Below, in pieces: positions 9,691-17,685 of a stretch of 64,000 nt of DNA. Source of the DNA: Methylobacter sp. Lineage in GTDB: Bacteria > Pseudomonadota > Gammaproteobacteria > Methylococcales > Methylomonadaceae. The DNA lies in NCBI RefSeq assembly GCF_030680395.1, contig NZ_JAUXVR010000005.1:62001-126000 (forward strand), read 5' to 3'. The notes beneath the pieces are model-generated. The model made no database searches and was not told the origin of the DNA. It saw nothing but the letters and a program-made list of their open reading frames with translations. The translations under genes and the position numbers were made by a program. Positions within the stretch are counted from its first letter, which is position 1. Every line of letters begins with the position of its first letter.

Positions 9691-10793
9691 TTGCCCACCT
9701 TTTCCCTGACTTTCATAACCAGCCATTGCCATCCGTATAATCTTGCCAATAAAATCCCGCCTATCAACAACAAGAGTGTATTGACCCCAAACACGCCCAG
9801 CCACGCCGGAATAGTTTGGTTCATTACCCAGCTCTGGCTGACACGGATAAAATTTCCATAGCTAAAATAAATTAAAAAGCCGACCAGCATATTCCCGTAA
9901 ACACCCCCTCGAGGCGACATTTGCGCCAAAGGCACGGCAATAAAACTAAGTAACACGATCCCCATGGGTATAGAAAACCGACGCTGCAATTCGGCAATAT
10001 CGGTTATTTCACCGGAACTCGCCAAAGCATCGCTGGCGATCGACTCCTTTCCGAAATTTGCGGCTGATTCTTTGGTCTCCATTCTCACTGCGTATTCGGC
10101 GAACCGTTCAAGTACATAAGTTACGGTTCCAGGTTGCCCCTGTATACGCTCACCATTCTCCAAAACAATATAGCGCCCGTCAGGCAAATCCCTCATCCTG
10201 CCTACTTCGGCATTAATAATCGCCAAGCGGTCTCCCTGCCTGTGCTGTACAAAAACCTGGTGCATGGTTTTATCGTCATCAATCTTTTCCACATAAAAAA
10301 CCAAATCCCCTTGACTGTATTCACTAAATTTTCCGGCGGCAATACCTCTAAGATCAGCCGATTCCTTATCCTGATGCATCAGTTCCTCCATCATGGCTTC
10401 CGCCCAGGGTGAGACGTAAAATGACAAGCCGGCAGCCAAAATGCTTACAGAAAAAACCAGCAGAAATATAGCTCGATAAACTGTCCCGGCCCCACCTCCT
10501 GCTGAAGCCACTGCCGACATTTCCTGATCCCTGTACATTCTGCCCAAGACCATCAACACCGCCATAAACAAGGCGGCCGGCAAAAACGCGGCGCTGGCAA
10601 TGATCGTTTTCAAACCCAGAACAGTTAGCAAGGTTTGATTGGACACCTGTCCTTCAACAGCCTTGTCAAGAATCCTGATAAACTGTCGGCTGACGATAAT
10701 AACGACAATCACCGACCAAACCGCCAACAATGTCCTTAACAAATCCAAAGCAACCATTTTGTCCAGGACCGTAATTAACTTACGCCGCCCCAT
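9687..10793 (-). CDS. lptF: LPS export ABC transporter permease LptF
   Basis: LptF pairs with LptG in the lipopolysaccharide extractor. The ATG at 10793, preceded by AAAGG, gives 368 residues, close to the E. coli length of 366. The frame extends to 10862 but the extra residues have no family support. Visible features are the first membrane helix with SRQFIRILDKAVEGQ (about residues 20-45), ALFMAVLMVLGRMYRDQEMSAV, the periplasmic domain (about 130-270), and three C-terminal helices starting near SIPMGIVLLSFIAVPLAQMSPRGG. It is divergent from pepA, the usual arrangement, but here a secreted orphan gene lies between them. Confidence 0.94.
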   Translation of the reverse strand: MGRRKLITVLDKMVALDLLRTLLAVWSVIVVIIVSRQFIRILDKAVEGQVSNQTLLTVLGLKTIIASAAFLPAALFMAVLMVLGRMYRDQEMSAVASAGGGAGTVYRAIFLLVFSVSILAAGLSFYVSPWAEAMMEELMHQDKESADLRGIAAGKFSEYSQGDLVFYVEKIDDDKTMHQVFVQHRQGDRLAIINAEVGRMRDLPDGRYIVLENGERIQGQPGTVTYVLERFAEYAVRMETKESAANFGKESIASDALASSGEITDIAELQRRFSIPMGIVLLSFIAVPLAQMSPRGGVYGNMLVGFLIYFSYGNFIRVSQSWVMNQTIPAWLGVFGVNTLLLLIGGILLARLYGWQWLVMKVREKVGK

Positions 10794-11253
10794 TTTATAG
10801 CCTTTAGTCCAATTCGCTTCCAAGCGTGTCTCCCCCATCAAAAAACGAGTATTGTTATACAACGAAAGTAAAAGGTGAAAAGCCGAAAGCGTATCGACTT
10901 CTACCTTGAGCCTGTAAATTATGAACTATTTTATAGAAACAGCGCTATTGGAAGTAGCTCATTGTGATTGAGCCAAGCATTTCACATATCTTAAAAAATT
11001 ACAGCTCCCATCAAAAATCAAATAACAACATATTGATTGGTATGCCGGAAAATTATGTCGCCGACCTTGATACCGCGGCACTGCCTAGGCATGAGTTGGT
11101 CTGGGCGAAGTGGAGAACCGGTAAGGCTTGAGGATCGGCTGTAGCCTGGAATAAACCTGTTTGAGCGGCAGAGAAAACGGGGGGTCTCCGGCGCATATTG
11201 CTACTGGGCTGCATAGCTTCTTGCACGGGTTCAGTGAAAGGATAGGATAGATT
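10794..11253. other. Gene-free stretch upstream of lptF with degenerate repeats
   Basis: These 460 bases hold the lptF leader, a short copy of the purine heptad repeat with its inverted partner (about 10863-10913), and a degenerate GTAGNCCGGAATAA element (11141-11195). Small open frames here, such as one at 11085-11300 on the minus strand, show no start context or family likeness. No RNA gene was recognised. Confidence 0.5.
11141..11195. repeat. Degenerate GTAGGCCGGAAT-type repeat
   Basis: GTAGCCTGGAATAAACC, then TTGAGCGGCAGAGAA, then CGGGGGGTCTCCGGCG line up with GTAGGCCGGAATAAGCC, TTCGAGCGGCTGCGAGAA and CGGCGTTTCCGGC at 17029-17085. The pair looks like two diverged copies of one REP-like element. 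Confidence 0.6.
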
Positions 11254-11799
11254 TTAATTGCCAATGATTGCAGCCGAGCCCAGTGCTTGAAGTTGTGCAT
11301 TATCGGAATTAGCAGTCGTGAGCGTAAACAGCATCTTTCTTGCTGCGTTTGGAACTGACCATTCGTAAGAAATGGTATGAGTTGGACCGTTGCCCCCTGT
11401 TTGTGCGCGCTCGTCTTTTGCTAGCCTCGAGACAAACGGAGCGAGGGGACTGCCAACGAGCCCAATAAACATTTTTTCGGCTTTTCCTGTATCGGCTCTC
11501 CGCGCGTAAACCATACAAATATTCTTGTTGTTAGGTAGAGCAAGAACGAAAGCCCCATATTTGTCATGGACCGGCCATGCATCACCCGGACTCCCCGACA
11601 AGAACTGAACAGTTTTCTCTGGCGGAAGCTTTGGCATGTTTTTCAACTTCACCCGAAGTCCTTCTAAGTCAGAAAGGTTCTTCATGCAGAGTGACACATA
11701 GATATTTGCGAACGATTCAGCTTGATTGTCAGCATCGCTTGCAATGCAGGTATTCGATATTGCAACAAATAGCAAAATTAAAATAATCGAGGCGCGCAT
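11254..11799 (-). CDS. Hypothetical secreted protein, possibly NMCC_0638-like
   Basis: The 181-residue protein has a clear N-terminal signal peptide (hydrophobic run from about residue 4 to 19, then CIASDAD). The mature part is globular, with NICMVYARRADTGKAEKMF and HTISYEWSVPNAARKMLFTLTTANS. The layout recalls small secreted proteins annotated as NMCC_0638 family, but I cannot confirm this. Its start has AGGAGAACT just upstream (minus strand). It sits alone between the divergent lptF and pepA, where most gammaproteobacteria have no gene, so it is probably an acquired insertion. Confidence 0.7.
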   Translation of the reverse strand: MRASIILILLFVAISNTCIASDADNQAESFANIYVSLCMKNLSDLEGLRVKLKNMPKLPPEKTVQFLSGSPGDAWPVHDKYGAFVLALPNNKNICMVYARRADTGKAEKMFIGLVGSPLAPFVSRLAKDERAQTGGNGPTHTISYEWSVPNAARKMLFTLTTANSDNAQLQALGSAAIIGN

Positions 11800-12131
11800 T
11801 AGTTCTCCTGATGAAATCTAATGCGACATAAATGGTCTTATAAAGCCTGACCCGCCGTATATTCCTCATAAGCTCATCGTGCACTTGACTTGTTTGGATT
11901 AAGTGTAAACCAAATTCAATAGACCATAACACACAAACAGAAGATGTATTACGCCCTCCCAAAAAAGGCTTGATACACCAAGAGGCTTTAAGCCAATTTA
12001 CCGCCAGTCGTCTATCCTCAATCAAAAATCAATATTTGTGTTGTATAATCGCAATTAAACGGCCCATCTTGAGCCGATCCCTACAACAGGTTCAAGATAA
12101 TGCTCTATTCAACAAATAACCGAGTTAAGTT
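11800..12131. other. Gene-free stretch upstream of pepA
   Basis: These 332 bases contain the pepA promoter candidate (TATAAT at 12044-12049) near the right end. The rest, about 11800-12020, is A+T-rich without a recognisable repeat, RNA gene or credible open frame. A 98-residue minus-strand frame at 11729-12025 overlaps the secreted protein gene and lacks family likeness. Confidence 0.5.
12044..12049 (+). promoter_or_regulatory. Candidate -10 box of pepA-holC
   Basis: TATAAT lies 82 bases before the pepA ATG, in the sequence TTGTATAATCG. No good TTGACA-like hexamer is seen at the usual 16-18 bp spacing, so the assignment rests mostly on the -10 match and position. Confidence 0.4.
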
Positions 12132-13637
12132 ATGGACTATTCAATAGAAACCGCGCCATTAGAAGAACTGCAATGTGATTGTATTATTGTCGGCGTTTAT
12201 CAAGACCGCCAACTCAGTCCGTCGGCAATTGCGCTTAACAACAGTACCCATGGACTTATAAGCAACATCGTCAACCGCGGCGACCTGAGCGGAAAAAATG
12301 GCGAAACCGTGTTAATAAACGCCATTCCAGACAGCAAGATTGAGCGTATTTTGCTGGTTGGATTGGGTGAGAACAAGCCTTTATCCGGCAAGGACTATAA
12401 AAAAGCCTTGCTGGCTGCCATCAATAGCCTGAAAAAGCCGCAAATAAAATCGGTCGTCTGCTGCCTGGCGGAATGCGATGTTACAGACCGCGACCGGCAA
12501 TGGAAATCTCAACAAATTATCGAAGTTTTTAACGATGCCGCGTATCAATTTACCCACACAAAGTCCGATAAAGAAACAGAAAGCAAGATTGAAAAAATTT
12601 CCATTGCTGCTACGGAAAACGAACGTGCTTTAGCGCACTCCGGCTTATTGCAAGGCAAGGCTGTTGCCGAAGGCATGAATTTGACCAAATATCTTGGCGA
12701 TTTACCCGGTAATATCTGCACACCGGCCTATCTTGCCGAACAGGCAATTGAACTGGGCAAAAAATACGCAGGCCTAACCGTTAAAATACTGGAAGAATCC
12801 GACATGACGGCACTGGGCATGGGCGCCTTTCTGTCCGTCTCGCGCGGCAGCCGTCAACCCGCAAAATTAATCACTCTGGATTATCAAGGTGGCGAGAAAA
12901 ACGCCAGGCCTATCGTGCTGATCGGCAAGGGGCTCACCTTTGACGCGGGCGGCATTTCATTAAAACAGGCGCCCGGCATGGATGAAATGAAATACGACAT
13001 GTGCGGCGGCGCGACTGTTCTGGGAACATTGCTTGCCGTAGCGCAAATGCAGCTGCCGCTGAATATTATCGGCCTGATTCCTTCGTCGGAAAACCTGCCC
13101 GATGGTGACGCCAATAAGCCGGGCGATATTGTGACCAGCATGTCAGGCAAAACCATTGAAATCTTAAATACCGACGCCGAAGGCCGCCTGCTGCTCTGCG
13201 ACACCTTAACCTATGCGGAACACTACAACCCCGAGGTAGTGATAGATATTGCCACGCTGACCGGTGCGTGCGGAGTCGCTTTAGGCCGTGTAGCCAGCGG
13301 CCTGCTCGGCAACGACGATACTTTGTGCAATGAACTGACAGCGGCTGGCGAGACCGCCAACGACAGCATCTGGCGTTTACCGCTCTGGGAAGAATACCAG
13401 GAACAACTTAAATCCAATTTCGCCGACATGGCCAATGTCGGGGGCAAAGATGGCGGCACCATTACCGCAGCCTGCTTCTTGGCACGATTTGCCGAAAAAT
13501 TCCGCTGGGCGCATCTGGACATTGCCGCCACGGCTTGGCGCACCGGCCCAACCAAAGGCGCGACCGGCCGCCCCGTGCCGCTATTAAGCCAATATCTAAT
13601 TAACCGGGCGCAACCTTCACAGAATATAAGTGGCTGA
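12132..13637 (+). CDS. pepA: Leucyl aminopeptidase PepA
   Basis: PepA is a hexameric two-metal M17 aminopeptidase. In E. coli it also binds DNA in Xer recombination and carAB control. The 501-residue protein has the N-terminal macro-like domain (about 1-160) and the catalytic domain with [15 protein letters not shown] (metal-ligand Lys and Asp, about residue 267), [11 protein letters not shown] and the signature NTDAEGRL (about 347). It overlaps the holC start by 8 bp, consistent with the conserved pepA-holC arrangement. Confidence 0.97.
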   Translation: MDYSIETAPLEELQCDCIIVGVYQDRQLSPSAIALNNSTHGLISNIVNRGDLSGKNGETVLINAIPDSKIERILLVGLGENKPLSGKDYKKALLAAINSLKKPQIKSVVCCLAECDVTDRDRQWKSQQIIEVFNDAAYQFTHTKSDKETESKIEKISIAATENERALAHSGLLQGKAVAEGMNLTKYLGDLPGNICTPAYLAEQAIELGKKYAGLTVKILEESDMTALGMGAFLSVSRGSRQPAKLITLDYQGGEKNARPIVLIGKGLTFDAGGISLKQAPGMDEMKYDMCGGATVLGTLLAVAQMQLPLNIIGLIPSSENLPDGDANKPGDIVTSMSGKTIEILNTDAEGRLLLCDTLTYAEHYNPEVVIDIATLTGACGVALGRVASGLLGNDDTLCNELTAAGETANDSIWRLPLWEEYQEQLKSNFADMANVGGKDGGTITAACFLARFAEKFRWAHLDIAATAWRTGPTKGATGRPVPLLSQYLINRAQPSQNISG

Positions 13638-14064
13638 AGTCAGCTTTTACATACTGCCGTCGGAATCGTTACAGGACAGGTATTTTTTCGCCTGCAAACT
13701 GATCGAGAAAGCCTATCGTAGCGGCAGTTTTTGTTATGTGCTGACCGATTCTGCCGAACAAAGCCAGATTATAGACGACCTGCTCTGGACCTTCAGGCCA
13801 GGCAGTTTTATTCCGCACCAGATATACACGGGCGAACTGCCCGAGCTTGAAAAAGTCATTTTAATCGGCTCCCTGAATGCGCCTGAACACTGGCAAAAAG
13901 TCCTGTTCAATCTGTCTTCACGCTATCCTGCCGTAGGATCGCAAACCGAGCGTATTCTCGAAATACTGGATAATAGCGAGACTACCAAAGAAGCAGGTAG
14001 AAACCGTTATCGCCAATACCAACAGTCAGGCATGACGGTTACTACGCATAAAGATTGGCAGTAA
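13630..14064 (+). CDS. holC: DNA polymerase III subunit chi
   Basis: HolC (chi) links the clamp loader, through psi, to single-strand binding protein at the replication fork. The 144-residue product starts at a GTG overlapping pepA by 8 bp. It shows the family pattern [26 protein letters not shown] at the N terminus (read as two stretches), the mid-protein [14 protein letters not shown] and the C-terminal [12 protein letters not shown]. The usual next gene, valS, is displaced 3.6 kb downstream by a restriction gene and a toxin-antitoxin pair. Confidence 0.93.
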   Translation: MAEVSFYILPSESLQDRYFFACKLIEKAYRSGSFCYVLTDSAEQSQIIDDLLWTFRPGSFIPHQIYTGELPELEKVILIGSLNAPEHWQKVLFNLSSRYPAVGSQTERILEILDNSETTKEAGRNRYRQYQQSGMTVTTHKDWQ

Positions 14065-14104
14065 AGCCCGCCTTTTCAACATTTAGCGCAAAACAAGGAA
14101 TACA

Positions 14105-16909
14105 ATGCAACTTCAGCTTGAAGACCTGCTTTATCAAAACAATGCCATACAAAGCGCGGTTCAGCTTTTCAAAGGCCAAAGCAGGAATGTCTCTGAGCGT
14201 ACGCTGCTATCCCAATCCAATGTCATCGACATCGCCCCGAACCAGTGTCTGCTCAGCCCGGAGCTGCTGCACAAAAATAAAATTAGCATCCTGCAACAAA
14301 ACGCCCTTGCAGAAAACGAGGCCACCTTAAGCGAAGAGCCACAAATCTGCATCGAAATGGAAACCGGTACCGGAAAAACACTGGTTTATATCCGCACCTT
14401 GTACGAACTTTATAAAGAATACGGTTACACCAAGTTCATCATCCTCGTGCCATCCATCGCGGTAAAAGAAGGCATCATCAACACGCTGGAAAGTTTTGCC
14501 GGGCAACTTAAAGACCATTATCAGCATAACATCCACTGGTTCGAATACGACAGCAAGCGCCTGAATCAACTCAAACACTTTATCAACGACGATCAGCCGT
14601 AAATCATGCTGACCACCGTTCAGGCCTTCACCGCAGAAGACCGCATACTCAATCAACCGGGCCGGGATGACAGCATCGGCGGTTTTAGCTATCTTGAAGC
14701 CCTGGGACAAACCCGCCCCATCATTATCATGGACGAACCGCAAGAAGGCATGGACACCGACTTGGCGCAAAAACGCCTGAACACTTTGACGCCTCTTTTT
14801 GTGTTTCGCTATTCGGCCACCCACAAACGCATCATCAACCGGCTTTATCGGCTGACGCCTTACGATGCTTACGCCGAAGGTCTGGTGAAGAAAATAGAAG
14901 TGCTCTCGGTTGCGGAAATCAACGACGAAGCCCTGCTGAAAATAGAGTTGCAGGAGATTCAGGCGCAAGCAGGGCAAGACCCAAAAGCCAAACTCAGCCT
15001 CTGGCATAACCTCAAAACGGGCTTTACGCTTAAACCCAGCAAATGGCTTAAAGTCGGCGATAATTTGGGCGCGATAACCAACAACATCAGCTACCAGGAC
15101 TTTACCGTAGAGCGCATCTACAAGGGCTTGCGGGATAAAAACTGGAAAATCCATTTCAGCAACGGCGTAGAAATAGAACAAAACCAGCGCCAGGGCGACA
15201 TAAGCGGCATATTCCGTCAACAACTGTACTGGCTAATTGACAGCCATTTTAACAAACAGCAAAAACTCAGCCCGCGCGGCATCAAATGCCTGGCGCTTAT
15301 TTTTATCGACAAAGTCGATAATTACATCGGTGCCGAGCCGCTGATAAAACAACTGTTTGCCGAAGAATATCAGCGCGTCCACCAGGAGCGCACCGGCAAG
15401 CAAGCCAGTCCCGAACAAATTACAGCCGTACAAGGCTATTATTTTGCGCGTACCGGCAAGGGCGAATTTACCGACAACGAAAGCGCCATGCTCAAGAACC
15501 GGGAAATCTACGATTTGATCCTCAAAGACAAGCAACAACTGTTGTCGCTGGACAATCCGGTCGAATTCATCTTCTCGCATTCCGCGCTGGGCGTCGGCTG
15601 GGACAACCCCAACATTTTCAACATTGCCACGCTTAACCAGACCTACAGCGAAATCAAAAAACGCCAGGAAATAGGCCGGGGCCTGCGTATCTGCGTTAAC
15701 CAGCAAGGCCAGCGCATTTACGATCCGGCCAGCGACGACGCCGACGATGAGATCAATGTGCTAACCCTGATCCCCAATGAAACTTACGAAACCTTCGCCT
15801 TGCAATATCAGGCGCAATTGGCGGACGAATTCGGCATAGACGGCAAAAAACCGCCCCTGCGTAAAAACAGCAAAGGCAACAAGAAGCAAAACAAACTGAC
15901 CCGGCATGAAACGCGGTTTAACAGCGACAGTTTCCGCAACTTCTGGAAGACCTTGGCAAGAAAAACCCAATACACGGTTAGCTTTGATGAAGCGGAAATC
16001 ATCAACCGCGGCATACAGGAACTGGGCAAAATAAAAATAGCCTCTTACGAAGCCGAAATACGCCTGACCCGCATCAAGGAGCTGCAAGACATCCAAGGCA
16101 AAGGCGAGGAAATCGGTCGGGAAATCGCCCAGCTTAAAGCCAGTTACTCGGCGGCGGATATTGTCGAACAAATCAGCGAAAACACCTCGCTCAGCTACAG
16201 CATGGTATTCAGGATCATCAAGGCGTTGGACAACAAAGCCCAAATACTGCGCAATCCGCCGCTATTTATCCAACAAGCCAGTAAAGCGCTCAAACGCATT
16301 GAACTGGCGGAAATGCTGCGCACCCTCAGTTATCATGAAACTGGCGACAGCTTTCCATTGGAACTGTTCAAAGAGGTAATTCATACCTACTCGCCGGTTG
16401 AACCAACGCCCAACAAAGGCATTTACGATTATGCCATTTGCGATGCGGATTCCCGGCCGGAACATGAATTTGCCCATAATGCCGACAACGACCCGAAAGT
16501 CGTCTGCCTGCTGAAACTGCCTGAGTTCTACAAAATACCCACGCCCATTGGCGAATACTACCGACCGGATTTTGGATTAGTGGTAAAACAGCGCAGCCTT
16601 AAAAACAGCGATGCCGATGGCCGCGCTCGTTCCTTACGAGCTAGCGGCATACACACCATCCCTGGCGATAAAGAACTGTATTTTGTCATCGAGACCAAAA
16701 GCACCAATGACATCAACGACGATAAAGCACTCACCGAACACGAGCGCAGTAAAATCCTATGTGCGGTTAAACATTTTGCGGCCTTGGGCATACACGCCGA
16801 AATTGGCGGTGACATACGCTACGAAGTCAAGGAAACGCCGGGAGATTATCAACAAACCAATGCCACTTTTCGAGCGCCGGTTAAAGATTATGGCGATATA
16901 AAGTTATAA
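14105..16909 (+). pseudogene. res: Type III restriction enzyme Res subunit, interrupted by one in-frame stop
   Basis: Res subunits of type III restriction systems are SF2 helicase/translocases fused to a PD-(D/E)xK nuclease. The frame runs from ATG 14105 (AAGGA upstream) to 16909, broken only by TAA at 14600-14602. After one codon it continues in the same frame from ATG 14606. Joined, it gives about 934 codons, near family length. Walker A METGTGKT is in the first part (about residue 85). MDEPQEGMD (motif II), SHSALGVGWDNP and QEIGRGLR (motif VI) are in the second. The nuclease motifs are RPDFGLVV and FVIETKST. The stop most simply reflects CAA or CAG to TAA. The split falls between helicase motifs Ia and II, so neither half should work alone unless reinitiation supplies both. 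No mod methyltransferase is nearby. A type A repeat adds residues between the two nuclease motifs. Confidence 0.88.
16620..16672 (+). repeat. Type A palindromic repeat, copy 1, inside res
   Basis: GCCGC and GCGGC form the outer stem, GCTCGT and ACGAGC the inner stem, and TCCTT the loop. The tail is ATACACACCATCCCTGGCGA. It is read in frame as about 17 residues ending SGIHTIPGD, placed between the PD and ETK motifs of the nuclease domain. The other copies are at 19935-19989, 40178-40230 and 41935-41990. Confidence 0.8.
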
Positions 16910-17028
16910 TTCACCCAACTTGGGAACGCCGAGCCCCAGCTCGGCAAGAACTGTTTATTGCTTTTTAATTATCGAAGTTATCACTCCCACGGTTGCCGTG
17001 GAAACGATACAATATATTTATAAGCTTT
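16910..17028. other. Intergenic segment with short inverted repeats
   Basis: CGCCGAGCCCCAGCTCGGC (about 16928-16946) is a hairpin-forming palindrome of a kind common between genes. CCACGGTTGCCGTGG (16988-17002) is another. They may end res transcription, but no U-run follows. Confidence 0.4.
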
Positions 17029-17085
17029 GTAGGCCGGAATAAGCCGGTTCGAGCGGCTGCGAGAACCGGCGTTTCCGGCAAACAC
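17029..17085. repeat. GTAGGCCGGAAT-type repeat upstream of the toxin-antitoxin genes
   Basis: GTAGGCCGGAATAAGCCGG is followed by a segment ending CGGCGTTTCCGGC. Inner arms CCGGTTC and GAACCGG pair. A diverged copy is at 11141-11195. Elements of this look are dispersed REP-like repeats in many proteobacteria. Confidence 0.65.
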
Positions 17086-17111
17086 CACTAGAACACCTTG
17101 AGGTATACAAA

Positions 17112-17327
17112 ATGAACACAGCAGAAAAAGTTTATCAAGATGTAAAAGCGCTTCCAGAACCTTTAGCTCAAGAGGTTTTGCAATTCGTAGAGTTTTTAAA
17201 ATTCAAGCAACTCAACTTGGAAAAAACACCCAACGAAACCACCATAAAAGCAATGCAAGCCGCAGAACGTGGTGAATATGAAGCGGTCAGTTTGGATGAC
17301 CTGAAAAAGCAATGGAGCGATGCGTGA
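17112..17327 (+). CDS. Antitoxin of a YafQ-type toxin-antitoxin pair (DUF2281-like N terminus)
   Basis: The 71-residue protein has an N terminus typical of DUF2281 antitoxins (EKVYQDVKALPEPLAQEVLQ, then VEFLKFK) and an acidic C-terminal tail (LDDLKKQW) of the sort that wraps the toxin. Its TGA overlaps the GTG of the toxin by 4 bp. TTGAGG lies just upstream of the ATG. It most likely neutralises the toxin and represses the pair's own promoter. The palindromic element at 17029-17085 is directly upstream. Confidence 0.82.
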   Translation: MNTAEKVYQDVKALPEPLAQEVLQFVEFLKFKQLNLEKTPNETTIKAMQAAERGEYEAVSLDDLKKQWSDA

Positions 17328-17593
17328 GAGAAGTTGTACAAACTTCCCAGTTCAAACAGGACTTAAAGAAAATAAAGCATTCCGGTCGCTATAAAATCGA
17401 TGATTTGTTAGCGGTTGTTGAGTCCTTGGCTTCTAATAAACCGCTTCCCGTGAAAAATCAAGCGCATGATTTAACGGGTCATTGGCAAACTTATAAGGAA
17501 TGCCACATAAAACCAGACTGGTTACTTATTTATCATCTGCCAGACGATAAATTGATTTTAGTCAGGACAGGTTCGCATAGCGAGTTATTTTAG
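17324..17593 (+). CDS. YafQ/RelE-superfamily mRNA interferase toxin
   Basis: The family cleaves mRNA in the ribosomal A site. The GTG at 17324 overlaps the antitoxin stop (GTGA) and gives 89 residues starting REVVQTSQFKQDLKKI, the usual family start. An ATG 12 bases earlier is possible but adds residues without support. The C terminus has the YafQ hallmark CHIKPDWLLIY and RTGSHSELF, including the histidine equivalent to the catalytic one of E. coli YafQ. Key residues are present, so it is probably active. Confidence 0.88.
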   Translation: MREVVQTSQFKQDLKKIKHSGRYKIDDLLAVVESLASNKPLPVKNQAHDLTGHWQTYKECHIKPDWLLIYHLPDDKLILVRTGSHSELF

Positions 17594-17685
17594 GAATCGA
17601 CGCATCATTTATGCGATTGTTAATGTACGCCTTTTAGCCTCCCCTACCAACAAACGATAATCTTTTACAAAAATAGAGCCCATCC

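Noticed and set aside
11729-12025. A 98-codon minus-strand frame upstream of the secreted protein gene
   Set aside because: It overlaps the start of a better-supported gene and lies over the pepA control region.
14327-16243. Long minus-strand open frames (298, 157 and 160 codons) opposite res
   Set aside because: They lie antisense to a gene with clear helicase and nuclease motifs, have repetitive hydrophobic composition and no family likeness.
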